A DNA stretch of 64,000 nt from the NCBI GenBank assembly GCA_035556495.1, contig DATMEW010000123.1:13711-77710 (forward strand), given 5' to 3'. Below are positions 54,302-62,836 of this stretch, piece by piece; position 1 is the stretch's first letter, and the number at the start of each line of letters is the position of its first letter. Position numbers and translations under genes: made by a program. This stretch comes from CANKHJ01 sp035556495. Its GTDB lineage: Bacteria; Pseudomonadota; Alphaproteobacteria; Rhizobiales; Xanthobacteraceae. The notes beneath the pieces are model-generated. The model had not been told where the DNA came from. It saw only the letters and a program-made list of their open reading frames with translations, and ran no database searches.

Positions 54302-55023
54302 ATCTCATCCCGAAGCTTGGGGGAGAGGGCGATAACGTCCACGTCCTCGTGCGCGATTGCCGCGCTCAAGAGACCGCCGGATCGGTCGATCATGATGTCA
54401 GGGCACGACCGGAGCAGCGCCGCGAGGAAGTCCACCTGACACAACATGTCAGGGCTGGTCAGGAAGTCCTTTCCGCCGCATTCGACCCTCACGAGGTCGT
54501 CCAGCGGGCGGCAGTTGCCATAGGCGTGAGTCATTCGGTCGAAATTGCCTTCGCAGCCGTAGAACAGGACGCGCCTGTGACCGCGCTCGAATGCAATCAT
54601 CGGGGCCGTGGTGGCGGTCGTCGGTCCGTTCAACAGCCCGTCGTCGCCTCCGACATGGACAGCCTCAACATCCGCGTTTTGGAGCGTAGCAAACACGTCG
54701 GGGTGGCAGGACGTGGACAGGATCGCCCGTTCGGCACCGCGGGCCATGCGGGCAATCGCGGGAAGCGGGTCCACACTCAGGAATGCCGCGTCAATGCCGT
54801 TCTCGCGGCACCAGCGCCATGCCCCATTGATGGCCCATACCTCCGCTTCGATGGACCGCAGTTCCTCGACGTGGCCTAGAATAGACGGGCCACCGCCAAC
54901 GATTGCAACGTCAGGAAGGCGGGCCTCCCCCAGTCGGGGAAAGCCCAGTTTGATGGCATGGACCCGGTGACGCGCCAGAATTTCCTCCGACGCGCCGCCG
55001 ATAGCCTGCACCTGCATCTTCAT
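54286..55023 (-). CDS. MptE/DUF115-like Rossmann protein in the head gene cluster
   Basis: The 245-residue protein has a Rossmann-like opening VAIVGGGPSILGHVEELRSI, then EVWAINGAWRWCRENGIDAA, ILSTSCHPDVF and RRVLFYGCEGNFDRMTHAYG. This matches DUF115 proteins, some of which transfer pyrophosphate or act as motility-associated glycosyltransferases. It lies between the decoration protein and the gp4-like gene, an unexpected place for an enzyme. No virion role is known. Confidence 0.68.
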   Translation of the reverse strand: MKMQVQAIGGASEEILARHRVHAIKLGFPRLGEARLPDVAIVGGGPSILGHVEELRSIEAEVWAINGAWRWCRENGIDAAFLSVDPLPAIARMARGAERAILSTSCHPDVFATLQNADVEAVHVGGDDGLLNGPTTATTAPMIAFERGHRRVLFYGCEGNFDRMTHAYGNCRPLDDLVRVECGGKDFLTSPDMLCQVDFLAALLRSCPDIMIDRSGGLLSAAIAHEDVDVIALSPKLRDEIWPTH

Positions 55024-55232
55024 GCGCTGGGCAGGATGCCCTTGAGTTTCAGCGCCTCGACGACCTGCTGGACCACCGTGACGGCAGTTGCGATGGTTGC
55101 ACCCGTCGCCAGCGTGACTACCGTGCCATACTGGGCAACAGGGGTCGCGCCGTGAAGGGAAATCAGGTCCGACGCGGACTGACCCAATACGGTGCCTTCG
55201 GCGCCGCCGTCAGAGAGTTGCTTGGAAGCCAT
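55020..55232 (-). CDS. Head decoration/fibre-like protein
   Basis: The 70-residue protein reads SDGGAEGTVLGQSASDLISL, HGATPVAQYGTVVTL and VQQVVEALKLKGILPSA. This motif set is common in a small protein downstream of the coat in many podoviruses. Thought to attach to the capsid. It overlaps the next gene by 4 bp. Confidence 0.75.
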   Translation of the reverse strand: MASKQLSDGGAEGTVLGQSASDLISLHGATPVAQYGTVVTLATGATIATAVTVVQQVVEALKLKGILPSA

Positions 55233-55247
55233 GATGAAAACTCCTGA

Positions 55248-56498
55248 TTAAGCGCTGGCCGTGCCGGAAAGGCGGGTGGCGAGGCGGGGGTCAACGGTCT
55301 TGACGCCGTAGAGAACGTCCAGACGCCAGGAACTCACGTCATTCGTTCCATCGTAGAACGGGATGACGCGAACCGAGTAGCCCTTGTAGGACTTGCGGGA
55401 GACATCGACGGCACCCGGCGGCCTCACCATAGGCACCATGACCAGCGAGAAGGCGTTCTTGTGGAACACCAGGTTCTGCGGGTAAGCGGTACCTCCGGTG
55501 CCAACTTTGGCAATGGTCGTGGTGCCATCGGTCGGAGCCTTGTCCACCGTCTGGTGAGCGCCGGACGTGATGATCGGCGGGGAAATCTTGATCGCCGTAT
55601 CTCCGGAGCTGGTAGCCGTGTCCTCAAGAACCACAAACTGTTGCTTGTGCGCCAGCTTGGCCTTGGTGACAGGGTTGACCGCGTACACATCGCTCAATTC
55701 CAGGACGTCGCCCTTGTTGAGCGACGAGGAACTCCAGCCATCCGTGGACAGGTACATGTAACCGGTGTCCTTGGTGGCTTCCCATGTCGTGGAAAGGACG
55801 CCATTGCCGGCCGGAGCGTCTGCAACTGCCGAAGTGGTAGCGGCCGCGCCGACAGTGTGGGCCTGCACGTTCTGCGACGAGTAGGTGTCCACATTACCGA
55901 TCATGCCGAGGCGTCCACGCCTGTAGGCATCCTTGGCGACATCCTGCATATACAGAGCAGTCTGCGAGCCGAGCATACCCCACTGATCAGAAGGCGAAAG
56001 GACGGAACTGCGGTTGTCCTGCGGTACCGCGCCGAGGTCCAGACGCTCCGGAGCCAGGGCGAAGTCCTTGAAGGAATCAACCGTTTGACCCGGCGTGCCG
56101 ACCCAGTTCCATACATCCTTGTAGAGCGAAGTCAGGTCCCGGTCGATTTCGTTCGCAAGCTTGATCATAGCCGGCTTGATGATGCGCTCGGAGAGGTCCT
56201 TGATCTGCAAGGTGAGGTCGGAAGACGAGAACTTGAAGTCCACGCCCTTCTGCTGGTCCACAGTGACGTTCAGCTTGCCTTCCACAACGTCCTGAATCTC
56301 GACAGTCGGGCCGCTGCGGACGGTGAAATCGGCAGGACGGCGGACGGAGATAGTTTCGCCGACCGTGTAGCCGTTGATGCGCTTCGAGAATTCTTCCTCG
56401 TAGCCGCGATAGACGAGACCGCCCATCACGCAATTGTTTTCGAGGATACCAACGGCTTCCGCCGCAATGATATCCGCAGTCAGGGTCGTGTTAGCCAT
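55248..56498 (-). CDS. Major capsid (coat) protein, P22 type
   Basis: The 416-residue protein has MANTTLTADIIAAEAVGILE, GYEEEFSKRINGYTVGETIS, ISVRRPADFTVRSGPTVE, and DLSERIIKPAMIKLANEIDR: the N-arm and E-loop region typical of P22 gp5-like coat proteins (HK97 fold). It is followed downstream by the decoration protein and preceded by the scaffold. Confidence 0.92.
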   Translation of the reverse strand: MANTTLTADIIAAEAVGILENNCVMGGLVYRGYEEEFSKRINGYTVGETISVRRPADFTVRSGPTVEIQDVVEGKLNVTVDQQKGVDFKFSSSDLTLQIKDLSERIIKPAMIKLANEIDRDLTSLYKDVWNWVGTPGQTVDSFKDFALAPERLDLGAVPQDNRSSVLSPSDQWGMLGSQTALYMQDVAKDAYRRGRLGMIGNVDTYSSQNVQAHTVGAAATTSAVADAPAGNGVLSTTWEATKDTGYMYLSTDGWSSSSLNKGDVLELSDVYAVNPVTKAKLAHKQQFVVLEDTATSSGDTAIKISPPIITSGAHQTVDKAPTDGTTTIAKVGTGGTAYPQNLVFHKNAFSLVMVPMVRPPGAVDVSRKSYKGYSVRVIPFYDGTNDVSSWRLDVLYGVKTVDPRLATRLSGTASA

Positions 56499-56513
56499 GG
56501 TTCAGATGCCTTT

Positions 56514-57347
56514 TCAGCCGGCACCCTTCCGCCTTGCTTCCCAATAGGCGGACGCGTCATCCGACTTCGCCAGCGAGGCGAGATTGGTCGGAGGCGACGC
56601 GCCACCATTGACGGAGGCGAGCGGGGCGGGTGCTTTGGTTTGGGTTCGGGGTGAGGGGAGATTGAGGGACGCTTCCATGCGTCCGATCTCCCGCGCAACC
56701 TCGCGGGGCGACAGGCGGTTCAGGTGTTGCGCCGTCGCCGGGTTCTTGGCGAGGTGATAAAGAAGGAGAGGGCCTTGATCGCTGTCCAGAAGCTCGTCGC
56801 GGACGGCATCGGAAATCCGGCCGCCGGACTGGGCATATCGCTCAACCGTCTCGTCATAGTCAGCAATGCGACCCCGCAGTTCGTTGACGCCCTGATCAAA
56901 GGAATCCGTCAACTCCTGCCGTTGCGCTTTGTGCTGATCTTCGAGCCGTGAGATTCGGTCTGCGTTCAGTTCCTCGCGAATGGCCCGTCGCGCATCGTAT
57001 GCGGTCTTGGCCTGCATGAAGGCGAAGTAATCGCCATTGAAGTCAGCCTCAACAGGTTCACGATCAGCCTTATCCTTCTCGGCAAGCTGAGCCTTGAGAT
57101 TGTCGATCTCCGTGCTCATCGCCTGCACGCGCCGCTTCATGCGGTCTGTGCGGGACGGTCGGCGCGGCTTCTCGGCATCTCCGGCTTCGCTCTGCGCGTC
57201 GTCGGTGTTCGGCTGGTCGGTCTGCTGTTGCTGGCTCTGTTCGAGCTGCTGCTGATCCACATTCTGCGGGGCAGCGGCTTCGGTTGTGGTCGCGCCTTCG
57301 GTCGGCGCACCCTCAGGGGCGGCCGTCACGTCAGTTTCGGTGCTCAT
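56514..57347 (-). CDS. Capsid scaffold protein
   Basis: About 277 residues from MSTETDVTAAPEGAPT. A longer in-frame start at 57386 would translate through the terminator at 57361-57381 and is rejected. Low-complexity acidic/Gln N-terminus (QQLEQSQQQQTDQ), then a long helical, coiled-coil middle (TDRMKRRVQAMSTEIDNLKA, ISRLEDQHKAQRQELTDSFD). Typical scaffold composition; expected to direct P22-type shell assembly. Confidence 0.82.
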   Translation of the reverse strand: MSTETDVTAAPEGAPTEGATTTEAAAPQNVDQQQLEQSQQQQTDQPNTDDAQSEAGDAEKPRRPSRTDRMKRRVQAMSTEIDNLKAQLAEKDKADREPVEADFNGDYFAFMQAKTAYDARRAIREELNADRISRLEDQHKAQRQELTDSFDQGVNELRGRIADYDETVERYAQSGGRISDAVRDELLDSDQGPLLLYHLAKNPATAQHLNRLSPREVAREIGRMEASLNLPSPRTQTKAPAPLASVNGGASPPTNLASLAKSDDASAYWEARRKGAG

Positions 57348-57360
57348 TGTTGGCCCAATG

Positions 57361-57381
57361 AAAAAGGCCCCGAAGGGGCCT
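57361..57381 (-). terminator. Intrinsic terminator between portal and scaffold genes
   Basis: AGGCCCC-TTC-GGGGCCT stem with a 3-nt loop, then TTTTTCATTGGG on the minus strand. The scaffold ATG follows 13 bp beyond the T-tract. The same TTTTTCATTGGG occurs after the terminator at 61427-61452. Confidence 0.82.
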
Positions 57382-57416
57382 GCCATCGTGCGGAAACCGG
57401 CTGATCCGATGTCCTG

Positions 57417-59501
57417 CTACGAAGTCTGTTGCGGCGCGCTTTCCCGCGCCTGCTGTGTCTGCCAGGCTGTTGCGGCACGGAGGGCCATTTCTTCCTCCTT
57501 CACGCCGGCCTGAATGAGGGCGACGGCCAGCCGGGTCTGCTGGTCCATCTGCATCTTCTCGCGCTCAAGCATGATCTTAACGGAAAGCTCACGCTCGGCT
57601 TGCTGAGCGTCCATAACCGCCTTCTCCTGATCGAATTGCAGCTTGGCCTGCGCCTGCTGCGCATCCATCTCCGCCTTGATGGCGGCCGGGTCCGGAGGCT
57701 GCTGCTGCGCCTGCTGTAGAGCTTGCTGGATCTGCTCCGGCTCCATGCCCTGCTTTTCCATTTCCTCCATCATAAGGATTTGAGGCGGCATGGTTGCTCT
57801 AATGCGTTTGGCGATATCGTCCGCCATCGGCCAGTCCTGCGACTTGGCAACAAGGTCCATGACAATCGGCCCAACTGCCGGGGCAGCTTGGATGAAGCTG
57901 GTCATGCCTTCGCGGGCTTCCTCTCGCCGTGTGGCATAATTCGGGCCGACCGTCGCAACCACGTCATAGGAACCGATGGTCACGTCGTTCAGGTAGCCCT
58001 CACCATTCGCCCGGTTGATCTCGATGATATCGAGCTTGCCATCCTCGCCCATGATCCGGATTTTGCGCTCGGTATCATAGACGTGCGGAATAAGGTCCGC
58101 GATGATCTGGCCAGTCCGGCGTACCGCGCGGGCGAAGTTGTCGATGAACAGATATGAGCCAAGGTCGGACTGGCGCTGGCGAGCCACGATAGCCCGCCCT
58201 GATGTCTCATTGGACCGCGCGCCGAGGCTGGCGTCATAAATGCCCGTGACTGCTTTCAGGTCCTCCTGCGCCATCTCCAGACCCTGGAGGATGCCCTGCG
58301 ATGACACTGGCGGCTGGACGCGCTGCGGGCCGGTTCCTCCGTTCTTTGAGTCCGGCTCATAGACGAGATAGGGCAGATTCTGGCTGTTCGCCTGCTCCCA
58401 CATCTCCTGGTATTTGGCGAAGTTCGTCTCGGTCCCGATGAACGGGGCTTTGGGCTGTAGGGCTACCGTCTCAGTGTGAGCGGAATGGAAATAGTTGACC
58501 ATCCGCTGCGGGTCGATGGCGTCACGGACAATGCCCTTGCGGATGACCTTGCGGCCGATCCGGATTTCCTCACCCAGAACCGGGACAATCGGGATATGCC
58601 GGCCGATCCAATCATCCTTGGACAGGACATTGGAAGCCGTGATCAGGTAGCGAACAACCTTATGTCCGGGTCGCTTCTCGACACGCGCACCGGAGCGCAC
58701 CGCGATATCCGATAGCGCAGCCTTGTCCTCCGCGTCTGTGATGTCATCAACACTGCCGTCCGGCAGCAACACAATCGTGCGCTGGATCGGCTCACGGACC
58801 CAGTATTCCGCGACTCTAACAAAATCGGCATCCACCCACGACGAATTGTGCGTCCATGTGGCGTCGTCGAAGTCGGAAGGCGTGATGTCAGGATATTTCT
58901 TTTGGAACAGCGCCCGGCTCATATCAACCGGGACAAAGCAATACCGCGCATCCTCCCGGCTGGGCAGCTTGGAATCCGGATCCCATAGCACCGAAATGCC
59001 ATCGTCGACCGGCGCGATCCGGATTTCCTGGTTCAGCGTCGTGTCGTCTGCATACTCGGTCGTGACACGCCAATGGCCGATGCCCGCGGCAACCTGACTG
59101 TCCGCGGCGCGGAAGTAGATGGCGGGCGCATCGGACCTGTTCTCGATATACCGCGACAGGCCGGAATATAGGTCCGCCACCTTCTCATCCGCACCGTTAT
59201 CGACGGGCACGAATTTCAGGCTAGGCTTCATCTGCCTGATGTCGCCGGTCACCTTGTGGACGAACTGCGGCAGGCGATTGACGGTCAGAGTGGGGCGGCC
59301 TTCCGCCTCACGCTTCCTCTTTTGCTCTGCGTCCCATTGCGCGTTATCCTCGTTCGCGAGGAATTCCAGATCCTCATACGCGCGCCGGATGTTCTCCCGG
59401 TCCATTTCGTGCGCGCGGTCCCAGTCGTCGCGGGCGCGCGCCAGAATGTTCCGCGCATCACTACCCGAATAGGCGGTGCGCGTCGTGTCAAAGTCTGCCA
59501 A
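57417..59501 (-). CDS. Portal protein, P22 type
   Basis: The 694-residue protein starts at a TTG codon (MADFDTTRTAYSGSDARNIL); no ATG is near. Features: RPTLTVNRLPQFVHKVTGDI, QMKPSLKFVPVDNGADEKVA, and LGARSNETSGRAIVARQRQS, all characteristic of P22-type portals. The end is a long Gln/Met-rich helix (PEQIQQALQQAQQQ, AQQAQAKLQFDQEKAVMDAQ) like the P22 barrel. Six bases separate it from the terminase stop. Confidence 0.92.
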   Translation of the reverse strand: MADFDTTRTAYSGSDARNILARARDDWDRAHEMDRENIRRAYEDLEFLANEDNAQWDAEQKRKREAEGRPTLTVNRLPQFVHKVTGDIRQMKPSLKFVPVDNGADEKVADLYSGLSRYIENRSDAPAIYFRAADSQVAAGIGHWRVTTEYADDTTLNQEIRIAPVDDGISVLWDPDSKLPSREDARYCFVPVDMSRALFQKKYPDITPSDFDDATWTHNSSWVDADFVRVAEYWVREPIQRTIVLLPDGSVDDITDAEDKAALSDIAVRSGARVEKRPGHKVVRYLITASNVLSKDDWIGRHIPIVPVLGEEIRIGRKVIRKGIVRDAIDPQRMVNYFHSAHTETVALQPKAPFIGTETNFAKYQEMWEQANSQNLPYLVYEPDSKNGGTGPQRVQPPVSSQGILQGLEMAQEDLKAVTGIYDASLGARSNETSGRAIVARQRQSDLGSYLFIDNFARAVRRTGQIIADLIPHVYDTERKIRIMGEDGKLDIIEINRANGEGYLNDVTIGSYDVVATVGPNYATRREEAREGMTSFIQAAPAVGPIVMDLVAKSQDWPMADDIAKRIRATMPPQILMMEEMEKQGMEPEQIQQALQQAQQQPPDPAAIKAEMDAQQAQAKLQFDQEKAVMDAQQAERELSVKIMLEREKMQMDQQTRLAVALIQAGVKEEEMALRAATAWQTQQARESAPQQTS

Positions 59502-59507
59502 GTGGTG

Positions 59508-60797
59508 CTATCCGCCCATCCATGAGCCGGGCCGGCGCCCGACAATCATCTTCGGAACCAGTTTCCCGCGCGGTTCTTCGTAGGCAACCGCCATCAGGCC
59601 GAACGCATCGGCCGCATGGCTCGACCAGTCATGCTCCGGGCCAAGGCCGATGTTGCGGGCCTCGTCCTTGCGTTCGTGGTAGTAGCCAAGCGCATCACGA
59701 CCCGCTTCCGTTGCCGCGTCGTTGAACCAGCATTTATGGAAAATGCGCCGAACTGCTTCGATCCGCATCGAAGCCGCGCCCTTGCCCTGGTTCGGGACAA
59801 CCTGAACCTCGAAGCCGGCATCGCGAATGTGGTCCTCGTATCGCTTGCCGGTGATGTTGTTTTCGTTCACGCCGTCGTGCGGCAAGATGCAGCTCGCAGC
59901 CTGATAGCCTCGCGATCGAAGCTCGTTGACGTAATAGGCGAGCACCTGCCCGACGCCCTCGATGTAGTCGAGGACAAGAATGCGGTCGCCGGCCCACTGC
60001 ACGATCCATATCGCCATGGCGTCGGCCTGCGCCCCGGAGCCGCCAAGGTCGAACACGGCCCTGATCGGCAGGAGCGGATCGGCAGACACGTGACCGATGC
60101 GGCCGGAGGCTTTGGCCTCTGTCAAGTGGCGGGCGAAATAGGCGCCCTCGAATGCCTTGGCGTATCCACCTTCCCAGATGTGCTCATAGCGATCCGGATA
60201 GCGAGCCTGGTCTAGCTTCCGCTCATCTTCAAGGACCGATGGAAACCACGGGTTGTCCCGCCAGTTCGCCTCAATGACGATGGCGTTATCCGGCTTTTCG
60301 CCTCGCAGGAAGGCGTCGATTGCATCTTTCGGCCGACGCGGATTCCATGAAGCCCAGATTTCCGAACCTTCCGCGCGGATCGTCGGCCGGAGAAGCGTCA
60401 AGCTGCGCTCACTGAGCGTCTGCGCCTCCTCGATCCACGCCCGATTGAAACCTTCCAGCGATTTGATCGTCTCTGCGGTGTGGTCCTGCATACCCTGAAA
60501 CAGGATGACGCCGCCGCCTGGTGTATTGATCTGTTCGCGCTGGCAATCGAAATGCGGCCCAAACCCGAGGGCCTGCACCTTGTCCTCGATCAACCGTTTG
60601 GCCGACTCCTTGAGGCTCTTTTGCACCTCGCGGATGCAGACTGAGCGGAGGCCGGGGTTGGCGTAATGGTCCTCGACCAGCATCTCTGCGAAGAAATGCG
60701 ACTTTCCAGACCCGCGCCCGCCGTGCGCTCCCTTGTAACGAGCAGGGGCCAGCAGGGGCTGGAAAGCCCTAGCTGTCTCGATTTGCAGGATCGACAA
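59508..60797 (-). CDS. Terminase large subunit
   Basis: The 429-residue packaging motor has Walker A GGRGSGKS at residues 26-33, Walker B RAWIEEAQ with WIEEAQ at 121-126, and a nuclease domain with Asp in RAVFDLGGSGAQAD and in HDWSSHAADAFGLM. The start is TTG at 60797, and the gene overlaps the small subunit by 29 bp. A PBSX-type large subunit is likely. Confidence 0.93.
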   Translation of the reverse strand: MSILQIETARAFQPLLAPARYKGAHGGRGSGKSHFFAEMLVEDHYANPGLRSVCIREVQKSLKESAKRLIEDKVQALGFGPHFDCQREQINTPGGGVILFQGMQDHTAETIKSLEGFNRAWIEEAQTLSERSLTLLRPTIRAEGSEIWASWNPRRPKDAIDAFLRGEKPDNAIVIEANWRDNPWFPSVLEDERKLDQARYPDRYEHIWEGGYAKAFEGAYFARHLTEAKASGRIGHVSADPLLPIRAVFDLGGSGAQADAMAIWIVQWAGDRILVLDYIEGVGQVLAYYVNELRSRGYQAASCILPHDGVNENNITGKRYEDHIRDAGFEVQVVPNQGKGAASMRIEAVRRIFHKCWFNDAATEAGRDALGYYHERKDEARNIGLGPEHDWSSHAADAFGLMAVAYEEPRGKLVPKMIVGRRPGSWMGG

Positions 60798-61158
60798 TGA
60801 CGCGCTCGATGCGCTGGATCTGGATGGGCTTACCGTCCGGCCCGGAATGCTCCACGTCCTGCTTGTCGCGCCAGTCGCCGGTTCCGGTGTTCTTGAGGGC
60901 GAATATGGACGACGTGACCACTGGTCCGATCTCCGCCGCCATCAGCCGGCGCTCAAGGAAAAGCTGCCGTTTGGCCTGTCCAACCTTTACAGCGTCGGAA
61001 AAGTCTTTGTGTTGGGCCTGCCATTCGTAGGCCGTGTCGCGATGAAACCCTAGTTCAGCCATCGCCGCCGTCAGAGAGAGTCCTTCGGACATCAGGGCGA
61101 CGACCTTCCCGCCCATATCCTCCGTGTATTTGGAGGGACGCCCGATACGTTCAGCCAT
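60769..61158 (-). CDS. Terminase small subunit
   Basis: The 129-residue protein has a helix-turn-helix N-terminus (GLSLTAAMAELGFHRDTAYE) for pac/cos recognition and a helical oligomerisation region (QLFLERRLMAAEIGPVVTSS). Its position directly before the large subunit and its size fit. Confidence 0.88.
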   Translation of the reverse strand: MAERIGRPSKYTEDMGGKVVALMSEGLSLTAAMAELGFHRDTAYEWQAQHKDFSDAVKVGQAKRQLFLERRLMAAEIGPVVTSSIFALKNTGTGDWRDKQDVEHSGPDGKPIQIQRIERVIVDPANRDS

Positions 61159-61193
61159 TCAGTCCTCTGTAAGAGAGTGAGAGGGGAGGTAGT

Positions 61194-61412
61194 TCACCGC
61201 GGCGAACCGTTGGGATGGCGGGTAATGGCAACGTTTGCCCACATTGCATTCGACCGATGATTGCGGAGAACAAACGTCTTGTCGGGTCCGTCCGGAAGCT
61301 CACTGTCCAGAATGTCCGAATATGCCTTGGCCGCAGCCCGAACTCGGGACATCGCCATATTTTGCTCGTCTGTGGGGTTCAGGTACTCATAAGTGGTCGG
61401 GTCAAGCGTCAT
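61194..61412 (-). CDS. Acb2/Tad1-hairpin-like small phage protein (candidate anti-CBASS/Thoeris)
   Basis: 72 residues from MTLDPTTYEYLNPTDEQNM; ATG at 61412 has GGGTGA 4 nt before it, while longer frames run through a terminator. The pattern Tyr-Tyr-Leu-Asn-Pro, a central helix (RVRAAAKAYSDILDSE), and C-terminal NAMWANVAITRHPNGSPR with MWANVAI match, from memory, small phage proteins of the Acb2/Tad1 hairpin family. Those sequester cyclic nucleotide signals of CBASS and Thoeris. It sits as the first gene after a terminator and before terminase, an accessory position. Not confirmed. Confidence 0.6.
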   Translation of the reverse strand: MTLDPTTYEYLNPTDEQNMAMSRVRAAAKAYSDILDSELPDGPDKTFVLRNHRSNAMWANVAITRHPNGSPR

Positions 61413-61426
61413 GTGTTCACCCAATG

Positions 61427-61452
61427 AAAAAACCGCCCGGTGAGGGGCGGCC
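61427..61452 (-). terminator. Intrinsic terminator upstream of the Acb2-like gene
   Basis: CCGCCCC-TCACC-GGGCGG stem with short loop followed by TTTTTTCATTGGG on the minus strand. It separates the upstream regulatory gene from the Acb2-like gene and the packaging operon. Confidence 0.85.
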
Positions 61453-61781
61453 CGAGTTCTGTGCATTTTCTGCACATAAGTCTGATGCGTCCTGCTTCCT
61501 ATCCCGCCGAGAGACGGGCACGCCTCCATCCGGAGACAGTTCGGAGAGACAGGACGACTTGCCGAGGGTTTCAGTGCGGACCGGGCTTGATACCGGCTCC
61601 ACGTTTTTAGCTCGAAGCTACGGAGACCTAGGACATGTGGCCGCCCGAGGGCGTGTCCATCCACGCCGCCGCACTGATTATCGGGATTACTACCCATCAG
61701 GGCGCAGTCCCACATCTCGACTTTTACCCTACGACTGTGCGGGTGTACCTGCAATGGACGTGATTAGTTTATACCCGCTAT
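61453..61781. other. Phage intergenic region, no certain gene
   Basis: About 330 bp. A 61-codon GTG frame (61417-61602, minus) and a 42-codon ATG frame (61635-61763, plus) are open, but neither has a good ribosome binding site. A minus-strand CTGTCTC direct repeat (near 61535-61555) and a CCCGTCTCTCGGCGGG hairpin lie here. A promoter for the packaging operon or a small RNA could sit here; not demonstrable. Confidence 0.4.
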
Positions 61782-62423
61782 TCACAAGCCAAGCCTTTGG
61801 CGCTGCTGATTATCCGAATCCCGCTTCCTGATTTCATCAGACGACATCTCCCGTGCTTCACTCCCAAGGAAACGATAAGCAACGGCGAGGCAATGGAGAT
61901 ACTGCCGGACGACGCAGCCGAAATACTCGGCACCGATCTTTCCGGGCCTGCCGTACTTGGTGGCCATCTGGGCCAATCCCATGCCCGCACCAAGAAAATC
62001 TCGCATCAGATTATCACCTCCGGACCCGATTGCGGCGCGGGCGACCGCCAGATCTTCAAACGCAAAAGTGCGTAGATCCGTCATCTCGTCGCTGCGAGCG
62101 ATCTGGCCGCCGTCCACCACATCCCTGGTGGTGTCGATAGCCTTGGAGCCCGACAGTTCGGATATCTCATAGGCGCGTTGCCATTTCCGGCCGGCAAGGA
62201 ATTGCGCTTCCTCGATCTGCTTCTGCCGGCGGAGGCGGGCGAGCGGATCGTCCCGAAGATTCCTGTAGACCAGCAATTTACCGCCCTTCTCCATGGGATC
62301 GTCCACCTCGACCGCCTCAACTTCCGCCCGCCACGGCAGGTGGTTAGCCAGCCGCTCGTAGACTTTCGGCCCGTTAGGTCCTGCCAGCGTGATCTGTGAG
62401 CGCTTGAGCTTGCGTTTGGCCAT
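61782..62423 (-). CDS. Phage DNA-associated regulatory protein (DUF6456-like)
   Basis: The 213-residue protein has a basic N-terminus (MAKRKLKRSQITLAGPNGPK), a middle (YRNLRDDPLARLRRQKQIEE) and a helical C-terminus (DLAVARAAIGSGG, GAEYFGCVVRQYLHCLAVAY). It resembles DUF6456-type regulatory proteins found before the terminase; it may be a late-gene regulator, but that is inferred from position. Confidence 0.5.
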   Translation of the reverse strand: MAKRKLKRSQITLAGPNGPKVYERLANHLPWRAEVEAVEVDDPMEKGGKLLVYRNLRDDPLARLRRQKQIEEAQFLAGRKWQRAYEISELSGSKAIDTTRDVVDGGQIARSDEMTDLRTFAFEDLAVARAAIGSGGDNLMRDFLGAGMGLAQMATKYGRPGKIGAEYFGCVVRQYLHCLAVAYRFLGSEAREMSSDEIRKRDSDNQQRQRLGL

Positions 62424-62502
62424 GTGGTCCTGCCTTGGCAGATAGGTGGAGGGGGATACGCAGGACTATTTTGGGACAAGGCCCGATCTCACTCGGGAGA
62501 GA

Positions 62503-62748
62503 TCACCACTGGTGACCTCTCTTTCCGGCAAGACGGTTGCCATACTCCGATAGAGCGCTGATGATGCCCTCAAGCATTTCCTTGCTACGGATCATGAAGC
62601 ACGCCCCATCTCCGTCTGATCCAACTTCAACCAAGATGTCCTCGCCGTCTATTCCCCTTGTTAAGGATATGAAGCCGCCGGTTTGGTCAGAGAAAACAGA
62701 GTATTCCAGATCTCGGTCTCCACCGTAACCATCGATTACTTCACCCAT
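62503..62748 (-). CDS. Small acidic phage protein, unknown function
   Basis: 81 residues from MGEVIDGYGGDRDLEYSVFS; ribosome site AAGGAAA precedes it. A longer frame from 62829 would cross the parS-like site and is not preferred. Acidic, with EDILVEVGSDGDGACFMIRS, then a helix. No family recognised. Confidence 0.6.
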   Translation of the reverse strand: MGEVIDGYGGDRDLEYSVFSDQTGGFISLTRGIDGEDILVEVGSDGDGACFMIRSKEMLEGIISALSEYGNRLAGKRGHQW

Positions 62749-62762
62749 ATCCGTTTCCTTTA

Positions 62763-62778
62763 TGTTCCACGTGAAACA
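62763..62778. promoter_or_regulatory. Exact chromosomal-type parS site in the prophage
   Basis: TGTTCCACGTGAAACA is a full match to the bacterial ParB (Spo0J-type) parS consensus TGTTNCACGTGAAACA. It lies in an 88-bp gap between two phage genes. Finding a 16-bp match by chance in 64 kb is very unlikely. It is not accompanied by a visible parA or parB gene. Confidence 0.8.
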
Positions 62779-62836
62779 ATCAGAGGATTTCAGCCTCTTT
62801 GTGGCTCGAACCATCGACAATAGGCACAAGTGAAAC

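Noticed and set aside
61235..61831. Plus-strand frame of 198 codons in the phage
   Set aside because: It runs across the terminator and the Acb2-like gene with no family text or ribosome site.
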